The notes under the pieces were generated by a model that saw nothing but the letters and a program-made list of their open reading frames with translations, made no database searches and was not told where the DNA came from. Source: a bacterium (lineage in GTDB: Bacteria > Actinomycetota > Acidimicrobiia > Spongiisociales > ZC4RG35). Taken from it: a stretch of 39,105 nt of DNA. Shown here one piece after another: positions 32,324 through 39,105 of the stretch (positions are counted from its first letter, which is position 1; the number at the start of each line of letters is the position of its first letter). The stretch lies in the NCBI GenBank assembly GCA_028824015.1, contig JAPPFC010000016.1, positions 1-39,105 of the forward strand, in the 5' to 3' direction. The translations under genes and the position numbers were made by a program.

Positions 32324-33535
32324 ATGGGAAGATCAGAGCGCATACGAGCCGTTCTGGTCCTGGTGCTAGTCCTGGTGGGTACCGGCGGAACCCTGTTCTC
32401 CGTGGCACAGGAGGAGGACGGGGAAGACCAACAGGCGCCAGCCGAGGTGGAGAGGAGTGAGGTGGATCAGGCGTGCGGGGCTTCCCGCGGCCAACTGGCC
32501 GTATACGAGGGAGCGTTGGATCTCTTCCATCAGGCGACGGCCGAGTGGGACATCGTCCTGGAGGACATCGAGATCGCCCGGGGGCGCGCCGACGTGGCGC
32601 AATCCCTGGCGGCCCGCAAGGCCGAAGAGGTCGAAGTCCTTCGCGCCGACCTCGAGGAGGCCGCCATCCAGATCTACATGCAGCAGGGCGTCCTGGCCCT
32701 GACGCCCTTTTTGGGGGAGACCCCCGGCGACCTGATAGTCGGCCGCCACTACCTGGAGACCGGCACCGACACGAAGGTGGCCGACATCAACAACTACCTC
32801 AGTTCCCAGAGAGACCTGGAGCTTCACCGGGAGGAGATCGCCGCCCTCGAGGCCGAACTGTCGGAGTTGGAGTCCCAGCGGGAGGACTGGACGAGACAGT
32901 TGGCGCTGGCGACCCGCGACCAGCACGCCGCCTGGGAGGACCTCGACGACGACTGCCAGGAACTGGTCAGGAAGTGGGAGGCCCAGGAAGCCCGCAAGAG
33001 AGCCGAGGAGGCCCGCCGCAGAGCCGAGGAGGCCCGGCGGATAGCCGCGGAGCGGGCGGCCGAGGCGCGCCGGCGCGAGCAGGCCCGCATCCAGGCCGCG
33101 GCTCTCGCCTCCCGCCAGGGCCAGGGGGTCGGCCCGATACCCGGGCTGGTGTGCCCCTTCCCGGGATCGGCGTTCGTGGACTCCTGGGGGGCGCCGCGAT
33201 CGGGAGGGAGGAGCCACAAGGGGGTTGACATGTTCGGCCCCAGGGACGCTCGCCTCTTGGCAACGGCAAGCGGGGAGATCACGATAACCAACGGCGGCCT
33301 GGGGGGAAGGGGCCTGTGGATCCACTCGGACACCGGGGTTGCCTACTACTACGCTCATCTGAGCGATTGGAATGTTGTTGAAGGCCAGCGGGTGAACGCT
33401 GGGGATGTGGTCGGGTACAACGGTTCCACCGGCAACGCCTGGGGGGGCCTACCCCACCTTCACCTCCAGCTCCATCCCACCGGGAGGGAGGGTCCCGCCT
33501 ACAACCCCTATCCGACCGTCCGGGCAGCCTGCTGA
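32324..33535 (+). CDS. secreted coiled-coil M23 metallopeptidase (EnvC/NlpD-like)
   Basis: A 403-residue exported protein. Residues 8-28 form a signal peptide or anchor. A long coiled coil (about 70-265) includes an extremely Ala/Arg/Glu-rich stretch with repeated AEEARR units (224-255). Residues 278-400 are a LytM/M23 peptidase domain with zinc ligands in SHKGVDMF (H298, D302) and PHLHLQLHP (H378, H380); YYYAHLSDW and GDVVGYNGSTGNA are also typical. The catalytic residues appear intact, so it should cleave peptidoglycan cross-links or activate other hydrolases during growth or division. It leads a run of closely spaced genes (GNAT, mshA, ybjN). Confidence 0.92.
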   Translation: MGRSERIRAVLVLVLVLVGTGGTLFSVAQEEDGEDQQAPAEVERSEVDQACGASRGQLAVYEGALDLFHQATAEWDIVLEDIEIARGRADVAQSLAARKAEEVEVLRADLEEAAIQIYMQQGVLALTPFLGETPGDLIVGRHYLETGTDTKVADINNYLSSQRDLELHREEIAALEAELSELESQREDWTRQLALATRDQHAAWEDLDDDCQELVRKWEAQEARKRAEEARRRAEEARRIAAERAAEARRREQARIQAAALASRQGQGVGPIPGLVCPFPGSAFVDSWGAPRSGGRSHKGVDMFGPRDARLLATASGEITITNGGLGGRGLWIHSDTGVAYYYAHLSDWNVVEGQRVNAGDVVGYNGSTGNAWGGLPHLHLQLHPTGREGPAYNPYPTVRAAC

Positions 33536-33540
33536 GAGAC

Positions 33541-34437
33541 ATGCGAATACACCAAGACTGGAACACCGCCGCCTTCGACCATCCCCCCGCCGAGGATCAC
33601 CTGGGTCCGTTTCCGGGCAGGGGCTTTCTGCAGGCCGTGACCCCGACAGTGGAGTTGGTGGAGGGAGACGGCGCCCTGCTGGCGCTGGAGCGGGACGGGG
33701 ACGGCGCCGTCCGGATGGCCGGTCCCTCCTCTTTGACCGACTATCACAGCCCCCTGGGCACCCGGGTCCCGGACCTGGTGGCCGAGTGGTGGCGGGGCCA
33801 GGAGCCGGGGACCGCGCTGGAATGGGACTCCCTTCCCCAACTCGCCGCCGGAGCGGTGGAGGAGGGACTGGCCCTGGCCGGCGCCGAGCCGGTGACCCGC
33901 CGGACCGCAGTGACCGCCGTCTTGCACCTGCCTGCCACCTACGACGAGTACCTCCAGATGGTGGGGAAGAAGGAGCGCCACGAGATCAGGCGCAAGGCCA
34001 GACGCTATCACCGCCAGTTGGGTGAGGCGACCGTCCGGACCGAGCACGGTCCGGGTTGGGGGTTCGAGGAGTTCGTGAGGCTCCACCGCCAGGCCGCCGG
34101 CGCCAAGGGCCGGTTCATGGACGATCGGACCGAGGCCCTGTTCCGCCGCCTGGCGGACCTTCCCGGATGGAGAGTCGACCTGCTGGCCGACCGGGGGGGA
34201 GGAGCCGCCGCCTGCGTGTTCGGCTATTCCGACGCCGATTCGTACTACCTGTACAACTCCTCGTTCGACCCCGCCTACTCGGCGTCCTCTCCCGGGGTGG
34301 TCCTGCTTTCCTCCATGATCGAGAAGGCGGTAAGCGAGGGGCTCTCCCGCTTCGACTTCCTCAAGGGCGACGAGACCTACAAGCGCCGGCTGGGCGCCGT
34401 CCACCGACCCCTCTACACGGTGAGTTGTCGAAAATGA
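33541..34437 (+). CDS. GNAT-fold acyltransferase, FemAB/BioF2-like
   Basis: A 298-residue protein of the GNAT_6/FemAB-like group. The second half carries the diagnostic segments KKERHEIRRKARRYHR, FVRLHRQAAGAKGRFMDDRTEALFRRLAD, AACVFGYSDADSYYLYNSSFDP and the C-terminal RFDFLKGDETYKRRLG. Members include Fem-like peptidyltransferases and acyltransferases of cell-wall or polysaccharide pathways. ATG 33541 starts 5 nt after the M23 peptidase stop, and its own stop overlaps the mshA start (ATGA). A role in envelope or thiol glycoside metabolism is inferred from context. It is not the MshD-type tandem GNAT. Confidence 0.85.
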   Translation: MRIHQDWNTAAFDHPPAEDHLGPFPGRGFLQAVTPTVELVEGDGALLALERDGDGAVRMAGPSSLTDYHSPLGTRVPDLVAEWWRGQEPGTALEWDSLPQLAAGAVEEGLALAGAEPVTRRTAVTAVLHLPATYDEYLQMVGKKERHEIRRKARRYHRQLGEATVRTEHGPGWGFEEFVRLHRQAAGAKGRFMDDRTEALFRRLADLPGWRVDLLADRGGGAAACVFGYSDADSYYLYNSSFDPAYSASSPGVVLLSSMIEKAVSEGLSRFDFLKGDETYKRRLGAVHRPLYTVSCRK

Positions 34438-35654
34438 TCGCCCGGGTGGCCTTCATCTCCATGCACACATCGCCGCTCCGAAACCCCGGAGAGGGAGATG
34501 CGGGCGGCATGAACGTCTACCTCCATGAGCTCTCCGCGACCATGGCGTCGCAGAAGGTGGCGGTGGACGTGTTCACCCGGCGGGACCATCTCAGGCTGCC
34601 GGAGACGGTGACGGTGGCGCCCGGATATCGGGTCCATCACCTGCAGGCGGGGCCTCCCTGCTCCCTCCCCATCGAATGGCAGGCGCCGCACCTGGAAGAG
34701 TTCAGCCAGTCGCTCCTCGACCGCATCGAGTCCGGTACGGCCCATCCCGACCTGGTGCACAGCCACTACTGGCTCTCCGGCTGGGCGGCGCTGGGCGTGA
34801 AGGAGAGACTGGGTATCCCCATGGCGAACTCCTTCCACACCCTGGGCAGGGTGAAGGACGCCACCCGGCGGGCGGATCAATCCCCCACCCACCCCACGCG
34901 GATCGCCACCGAGGAGACGCTGATCTCGGGCGCCGACTGCGTGGTGGCGTCCACACCATTCGAGGCGGACGACCTCATGGACCACTACGGGGCCGATCCC
35001 ACCAAGCTGTGCATCTCCCCTCCGGGGGTCAACCGGACCCATTTCAAGCCCGGAGACCAAGCCGAAGCCCGGAGGCGCCTGGGTTTGGGGGCGGGACCCC
35101 TGGCGTTGTTCGTGGGAAGGATCCAGGCCCTCAAGGGACCGGACGTGGCCCTGGCGGCGGTGAGGATGGCTCGCGAGCGCATCCCCGACCTCCGCCTGCT
35201 GGTGGTGGGGGGACCGAGCGGGCCCGAGGGAAAGCGGGAGATGGAAGCCCTTCGCTCGGCCGCAGCCGGGCTCGGGCAGGGGGCGGTCCGGTTCTATTCC
35301 CCGGTCCCCCATGACCGGCTCGGCGACTTCTACCGGGCCGCCGATGTGCTGGTGGCCCCCTCCCGCAGCGAGTCCTTCGGCCTGGCGGTGGCCGAGGCGC
35401 AGGCCTGCGGGCTGCCGGTGGTGGCCGCACGGCGAGGGGGGCTGATGTACGTGGTGGAAGACGGAGGCTCCGGCTGGCTGGTGGACGGATGGGAACCGGA
35501 GGGATACGCGCTCTCCATCGCCAAGCTGCTGGAAGACGACGACCTGCGGGCCGGGATGTCGGCCCGAGGGGTGGAATGGGCCCGCCAATACTCCTGGAAC
35601 GCGACTTCCGAGCGCCTGCTGGAACTCTACCGAAGCGTGCTCTTCAACCGATGA
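34434..35654 (+). CDS. mshA: D-inositol 3-phosphate glycosyltransferase-like (mycothiol) GT4
   Basis: A 406-residue GT-B retaining glycosyltransferase. The N-terminal signature ISMHTSPLRNPGEGDAGGMNVYL is characteristic of MshA, which joins UDP-GlcNAc to 1L-inositol 3-phosphate in the first step of mycothiol synthesis. LVHSHYWLSGWAALG, NSFHTLGRVKD and PGVNRTHFKPG follow. The sugar-nucleotide E(x7)E motif lies in ESFGLAVAEAQACGLPVVA (about 312-330). A YbjN gene directly downstream matches the mycobacterial order, which strengthens the call. Start and stop overlap both neighbours by 4 nt. Sucrose-synthase-like GT4 enzymes are the main alternative. Confidence 0.88.
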   Translation: MIARVAFISMHTSPLRNPGEGDAGGMNVYLHELSATMASQKVAVDVFTRRDHLRLPETVTVAPGYRVHHLQAGPPCSLPIEWQAPHLEEFSQSLLDRIESGTAHPDLVHSHYWLSGWAALGVKERLGIPMANSFHTLGRVKDATRRADQSPTHPTRIATEETLISGADCVVASTPFEADDLMDHYGADPTKLCISPPGVNRTHFKPGDQAEARRRLGLGAGPLALFVGRIQALKGPDVALAAVRMARERIPDLRLLVVGGPSGPEGKREMEALRSAAAGLGQGAVRFYSPVPHDRLGDFYRAADVLVAPSRSESFGLAVAEAQACGLPVVAARRGGLMYVVEDGGSGWLVDGWEPEGYALSIAKLLEDDDLRAGMSARGVEWARQYSWNATSERLLELYRSVLFNR

Positions 35655-36094
35655 CCGATCTCTCGGACACCCTGGTCCAGACCATCTCATCGTGGGTGGC
35701 GGACCCCCAGAGCGACGTGGAGTACTCCGAGGAGGTGGAGGGCCGCTGGGCGGTGCGGATGCGCCAGACCGTTCGCTCGGCCACCACCGTGTGGTGGACG
35801 GTGGGTGACCGGAGCATCATCGCCGAGGCCTACGTGCTGCCCGCCCCTCCCGCCAACCAGGCCGAGGTGTACCGGCTCTGTCTGCTGCGCAACCATCGTC
35901 TGTGGAGATGCCACTTCGCCCTGGACCGGGAGGGAGCAGTGGTCCTGACCGGGCGGTTGGCCGCCTCGGAGGTGAACGCGGAGTCGCTGGACCTCCTGCT
36001 GGGCGAGATCTACGAAGCAATCGAGCTCAGCTTCCGACCCCTGGCGATGATGGCCTTCTCCGACCCGCGAAAAGAGCGGCCCCGGAAGGCTTGA
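35651..36094 (+). CDS. YbjN-domain protein
   Basis: A 147-residue soluble protein of the YbjN/CesT-like fold, the same kind found directly after mshA in mycobacteria. The core is SATTVWWTVGDRSIIAEAYVLPAPPANQAEVYRLCLLRNHRLWRCHFALDREGAVVLTGRLAASEVNAESLDLLLGEIYEAIE. YbjN proteins lack catalytic motifs and may act as chaperone-like or regulatory partners. Its function here is not established. ATG 35651 overlaps the mshA stop. Confidence 0.85.
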   Translation: MTDLSDTLVQTISSWVADPQSDVEYSEEVEGRWAVRMRQTVRSATTVWWTVGDRSIIAEAYVLPAPPANQAEVYRLCLLRNHRLWRCHFALDREGAVVLTGRLAASEVNAESLDLLLGEIYEAIELSFRPLAMMAFSDPRKERPRKA

Positions 36095-36221
36095 CAACGC
36101 CCCCTCGACGCTCTCACCCTGTCAATGGTCGGGCGGGAGACCGGGCGTCACCTAAAAGGGAAGGCGGGATCGGCGCCGGAGCCCGCCCGGCCCGCAATAC
36201 CAACCTGCCAGCGCCCGGTTG

Positions 36222-36227
36222 TAGCCT
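36222..36227 (+). promoter_or_regulatory. candidate -10 box (TAGCCT) of the SAM hydrolase-family gene
   Basis: TAGCCT lies 33 nt before ATG 36261, leaving a short leader with AGGAC before the start. It argues against the upstream ATG 36231, which is only 3 nt from the box. Confidence 0.35.
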
Positions 36228-36260
36228 TGGATGCCCGGTGTGTTGGACGGACAGGACGCC

Positions 36261-37103
36261 ATGAGTCTTCCCATCAGCTTTCTCTCAGACTTCGGAACGG
36301 ACGACGAGTTCGTGGGGGTGGTCCACGGGGTGATGGCCCGGATCGCGCCGGAGTCGAGGGTGATAGACGTCAACCACCGCATCCCGGCCGGAAACGTGCG
36401 GGCCGGAGCGCTTTCGCTGCTGCGCGCCGTTCAGTACCTGCCTCCCGGGGTGGTCCTGGCGGTGGTGGACCCGGGCGTCGGAACCGACCGGAGAGCCCTG
36501 GCGGTGGAGACTTCCGAGATGGTCTTCGTGGGTCCCGACAACGGTCTGCTGTCGCCGGCCGTGGCAATGATGGGCGGCGCCCGGCGGATGGTTTCGGTGG
36601 AGAACCCCGACTACCGCCTCCCCTCGATGGGACAGACCTTCTGGGGACGGGACGTCTTCGCCCCGGCGGCCGCGGCCCTGGCGACGGGAGAACCGGCATT
36701 CTCCGACCTCGGGCCCCCGATCGGCCCCGAGGAGGTGACTCCCCTCCTCCTGCCCCTGCCGGAGGTGAGCCCGGGCATGGTGAGCGGCGAAGCATGGTGG
36801 GTGGACGCCTTCGGGAACGTGCAGACCAACATCGCTCCCCACGACCTGCAGGCCGCCGGCCTGGATGACTGTCCGGAACTGTCGGTGCGGATCGGCGCAT
36901 CCGCCCACCGGATACCCGTGGAAAGGGCCTACGCCGACGTGGGGAGGGGAGAACTCCTGATCCATGTCGACTCGGCGGGGCTGATGGCCCTGGCGATGCG
37001 GGAAGGGCGAGCCTCCGACCGGCTTTCGCTGGCCGACCGCATGTCGGTGGTCATGGAGAGACCACCAGACCAAAGAGTTGCACCACCGCCGCCACCACGA
37101 TGA
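36261..37103 (+). CDS. SAM hydroxide adenosyltransferase (DUF62) family protein
   Basis: A 280-residue member of the family of S-adenosylmethionine hydrolases, related to fluorinase and chlorinase; archetypes convert SAM to adenosine and methionine. Motifs are FLSDFGTDDEFVGVVHGVM, HRIPAGNVRAGALSLL, VVDPGVGTDRRALAVE (D70, R77), FVGPDNGLLSPA, QTFWGRDVFAPAAAALA and WWVDAFGNVQTNI. The family triad is Asp-Arg-His. I expect the His in a TFHGRD motif, but this protein reads TFWGRD, so W128 appears to replace it. Activity is therefore uncertain. The C-terminal tail is Pro-rich (APPPPPPR). ATG 36261 is chosen over 36231 on promoter spacing. Confidence 0.88.
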   Translation: MSLPISFLSDFGTDDEFVGVVHGVMARIAPESRVIDVNHRIPAGNVRAGALSLLRAVQYLPPGVVLAVVDPGVGTDRRALAVETSEMVFVGPDNGLLSPAVAMMGGARRMVSVENPDYRLPSMGQTFWGRDVFAPAAAALATGEPAFSDLGPPIGPEEVTPLLLPLPEVSPGMVSGEAWWVDAFGNVQTNIAPHDLQAAGLDDCPELSVRIGASAHRIPVERAYADVGRGELLIHVDSAGLMALAMREGRASDRLSLADRMSVVMERPPDQRVAPPPPPR

Positions 37104-37146
37104 TCAGCGCCAGGGCGATTATGGCTATTGCGGTGCCGGGCCTCAC
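37051..37146 (-). CDS. possible 31-aa single-helix membrane protein
   Basis: On the minus strand a GTG at 37146 opens a 31-codon frame, V-R-P-G-T-A then IAIIALALIIVVAAVVQLFG and a short tail LVVSP. GGGAG lies about 7 nt upstream. The protein would be one transmembrane helix with a basic N-terminus. It overlaps the 3' end of the opposite-strand SAM hydrolase gene by 53 bp; the Pro-rich tail there may reflect this shared coding. Tiny single-helix proteins are easily missed, but chance cannot be excluded. Confidence 0.45.
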   Translation of the reverse strand: MRPGTAIAIIALALIIVVAAVVQLFGLVVSP

Positions 37147-37185
37147 TCTCTCACTCCCATGGGCCCCCCAGGATATCGGACCGTA

Positions 37186-37461
37186 ATGCAAGGCAGGGGG
37201 CGCCACCTGGTTTTCTACACCCGCCCCGAGTGCCACCTGTGCGCGGTGGCGGCGCCCCGGGTGCGGCGGGCGGCTCTCTTCTGGGGCCTGGCCCTCCAGG
37301 AGGTGAACATCGACCGCCAGCCCGACATGGCGGTCGACTACGGTCTGCGCATCCCGGTGGTGGAGGACCCGGCGGGACGGGTGCTGGCCGAGGGAGAGAT
37401 CGGGACCCTGGCGCTGTGGAGAGCGGCGTTCCGGGTGCGGTTCGGGCGGTCCGGCAGGTAG
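37186..37461 (+). CDS. glutaredoxin-like protein (DUF836 type)
   Basis: A 91-residue thioredoxin-fold protein with the redox motif FYTRPECHLCAVA (C16-x-x-C19), the cis-Pro region GLRIPVVEDPAG and a short helical end. It resembles the glutaredoxin-like DUF836 proteins, which probably act in thiol-disulfide exchange. ATG 37186 gives the standard N-terminus; ATG 37159 would add nine residues and has no clear ribosome binding site. In an organism with mycothiol it might serve as a mycoredoxin-like reductase, but this is inference. It converges on the cytochrome genes with a 12-bp gap. Confidence 0.85.
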   Translation: MQGRGRHLVFYTRPECHLCAVAAPRVRRAALFWGLALQEVNIDRQPDMAVDYGLRIPVVEDPAGRVLAEGEIGTLALWRAAFRVRFGRSGR

Positions 37462-37473
37462 GCGCGAGCCGTA

Positions 37474-38502
37474 TCAGTGGTCGGCGGCGGCCTCGTCAGC
37501 CGCCTCTTCCTCCGGTCCGGCCTCCTCGGGGGCGGGCTCCTCGGGGGCGGGCTCATCTTCTCCCTCGACCAGCCCGCACTCGATCAGGGTCTGGTCGGGA
37601 TCGGCGCCGCCGAAGCGGATCCGCTCGAACGCCACCACGGCGGCGATCTCCTCGGCGGTGTTGCTGGTCGCGAATCCGGGCATGAATCCTCCCCCGCCCA
37701 CGGTTGCGGCCAGGTCCCCGTAGGTGTCTATCCCGGCCTCCTGGAAACCGCCGGTGGCCAGCGTCACCCACTCGATGTGGTCGGGACAACTGGAGAAAGT
37801 GGCGAGCACGGTGGCCATCGCCGGGCCCACGCCCCCCTCGCCGTTGGCGCCGTGACAGCCCGCGCAGGTCTCGAAGACCGCCTCCCCCACCGCCAGGATG
37901 TTCCCCGTGGTGTCCACCGCCCGTCCCTTGAACTCACTCCCGTCGCAGTTGACCACCGTGGAGTCGAGCCGGTTGACAGCCAGTTGCACTCCCCCCTCCA
38001 CGCATCCCGCCCGGGCCGAGTTCCCGGCCAGGTACAGCAACCCGATCACCGGGATGACCAGGAAGACGGCGGCCAGCCAGCGGGGAAGGGCGGATGAGGT
38101 CCTCTCGGTCAAGCGGGCGGTGGGCACCGACACCACCACCGGGAAGGAGACCGCCTCCTTGGTGGTCACCTCCGACGGCGGGGGGAGGGGCGTCGCCACC
38201 ACCGGCGCCTGGGCGGCGGCGGGGACCGGAGAGGGCGCGGACGGGACGGCCGTTACGGGCGCAGGCTCGGGGGCGGCGGGGACAGGAGAGGGTTCGGGCG
38301 CGGCGGCCGGAGGGGGCGAAGGCTCAGGAGCGGCGGCCGGAGCGGATGCAGAGGGCGCGGGCGAGGCGCCGCCGCCCGCCCAGGCGGCCAGGACCTCCTC
38401 GACCGGGACGCCGTCCGCCGCGGCCCGGGCCTCGGCGGAGCGCTGCACCAGGATCTCGGGCGCGCCCAGAACCTCCGCGGCTCTCGCCAGGTTCTCACTC
38501 AT
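37474..38502 (-). CDS. membrane-anchored c-type cytochrome with Pro/Ala-rich N-terminal arm
   Basis: A 342-residue protein in four parts. Residues 1-45 are a small helical domain (SAEARAAADGVPVEEVLAAW) that resembles a peripheral-subunit-binding fold. Residues 46-118 are a Pro/Ala/Ser linker. A transmembrane helix lies at about 142-160 (WLAAVFLVIPVIGLLYLAG). An extracytoplasmic cytochrome c domain has the heme site CAGCH (C213, C216, H217) and a likely axial Met in GGFMPGF. It ends in a very acidic tail (EEPAPEEAGPEEE). The ATG overlaps the stop of the upstream heme c gene by 8 bp, so both are co-expressed as parts of a terminal oxidase or quinol-oxidising complex. Confidence 0.88.
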   Translation of the reverse strand: MSENLARAAEVLGAPEILVQRSAEARAAADGVPVEEVLAAWAGGGASPAPSASAPAAAPEPSPPPAAAPEPSPVPAAPEPAPVTAVPSAPSPVPAAAQAPVVATPLPPPSEVTTKEAVSFPVVVSVPTARLTERTSSALPRWLAAVFLVIPVIGLLYLAGNSARAGCVEGGVQLAVNRLDSTVVNCDGSEFKGRAVDTTGNILAVGEAVFETCAGCHGANGEGGVGPAMATVLATFSSCPDHIEWVTLATGGFQEAGIDTYGDLAATVGGGGFMPGFATSNTAEEIAAVVAFERIRFGGADPDQTLIECGLVEGEDEPAPEEPAPEEAGPEEEAADEAAADH

Positions 38503-39105
38503 CGGGTCCGCTCCCGGTCAGGACTCGGGACTCCGACAGATACGCCACCAGGGAGTCCATCCAAGCGCCTCCATAGGTGAGGTGCCCTCCGCCTCCGGAG
38601 AGTACCTCCTCGATCTCTTCGGGGGACATTCGATTCCCCACGCTGGCCAGGTCGGGGCCGTAGCGCTGGCGGCCGATCACCTGGTTGGTGTCCGACAGGG
38701 TCACTCCACCCACCCCGGCCAGGGCGGCGAGTTGTGCGTCGGCGACCACCGGACGCACCATCTGGGTGTGACAGCCCGCACATCCCTCCACCAGGTAGAC
38801 CTCCTGGCCCCGCAAAGCGGTTGCGGTGTAGGGAATCTCAGAGTGCACGGCCCCCCGGCCCGTTCCGGAGAAGGCGGGAAGCACCAGGGTGACGACCAGG
38901 CAGAGGACCAGGAGGGCGGCGGCGCCGAGCAGGTACCGGAAGGGCCGGTCCACCCGTCCGGTGAGCACCGGAGGAGGACCGTCGGCCATCACGGTCGCCG
39001 CGGGGCTCACAGGAGCCGCGGGCGCGGCGGGCGCAGGTGCAGTGGGGGCGGATGCCGCCGCTGCGACCGGGCTTGGCGCCGGCGGGGGTGGCGGCGCAGC
39101 CGGTT
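38495..39105 (-). CDS. cbb3-oxidase CcoO/FixO-like mono-heme cytochrome c, 5' end beyond window
   Basis: The frame is open to the right edge, so the N-terminus is missing; GTG 39010 is only an internal candidate. The visible part begins with a Pro/Ala-rich arm, a transmembrane helix (YLLGAAALLVLCLVVTLVL) and a heme domain, RGQEVYLVEGCAGCHTQMVRPV, with the later RQRYGPDLASVGNRMSPEEIEEVL and a Met-bearing AWMDSLVAYL. The CHTQMVRP and GPDLASVG blocks are typical of CcoO, which passes electrons to the cbb3 catalytic subunit. The catalytic subunit is presumably just outside the window. It is cotranscribed with the downstream cytochrome. Confidence 0.85.
   Translation of the reverse strand, partial: PAAPPPPPAPSPVAAAASAPTAPAPAAPAAPVSPAATVMADGPPPVLTGRVDRPFRYLLGAAALLVLCLVVTLVLPAFSGTGRGAVHSEIPYTATALRGQEVYLVEGCAGCHTQMVRPVVADAQLAALAGVGGVTLSDTNQVIGRQRYGPDLASVGNRMSPEEIEEVLSGGGGHLTYGGAWMDSLVAYLSESRVLTGSGPDE

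Overview
The window comes from a very high-GC actinobacterium. An uncultured member of the Acidimicrobiia or a nearby class is my best guess, and that placement is inference. Supporting signs are strong G/C at third codon positions, with long antisense shadow frames; six F420-type luciferase-like oxidoreductases; a mycothiol glycosyltransferase (MshA-like) followed by a YbjN protein, as in mycobacteria; Thr-rich lipoproteins; and many genes with a TANNNT -10 box only 6-10 nt before the start codon and no Shine-Dalgarno sequence, which points to frequent leaderless transcription.

Layout. 1-3.3 kb: a citrate synthase with a foldable leader, a small GHKL ATPase with an unknown partner, an acyl-CoA thioesterase and a DUF454 membrane protein. 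3.3-8.7 kb: six tandem paralogous LLM oxidoreductases on the minus strand. 8.8-13.6 kb: a DUF378 protein, a fusion of an endonuclease IV-like TIM barrel to a LigD-type polymerase domain, a HisA-like/glyoxalase fusion, and metX behind a SAM riboswitch. 13.6-16.7 kb: selD, which reads through an in-frame UGA (selenocysteine) at its catalytic position, then greA and mgtE. 17-20.9 kb: a lipoprotein, a class IV aminotransferase, glutamine-dependent NAD synthase and a paired fluoride channel. 21.2-25.3 kb: tyrA and aroF (aromatic amino acids), an unknown protein and an SH3-type lipoprotein. 25.4-31.2 kb: a PhnX-like hydrolase divergent from lutABC plus an aminotransferase, then a quinone oxidoreductase. 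31.3-37.5 kb: a MoaD-like domain fused to a membrane protein, an M23 peptidase, a GNAT/FemAB-like protein, MshA, YbjN, a SAM hydrolase-family protein, a 31-aa membrane ORF and a glutaredoxin-like protein. 37.5 kb to the edge: two membrane-anchored c-type cytochromes of a terminal oxidase, the second running off the window.

Most of the window is housekeeping. The unusual content lies in domain fusions (Nfo-PolDom, HisA-VOC, MoaD-membrane), the recoded selD, two structured RNA leaders, and a repeated structured element in all three long convergent intergenic gaps (about 16.7-16.95, 20.95-21.16 and 24.09-24.29 kb). I see no tRNA, rRNA, CRISPR array, insertion sequence or prophage.
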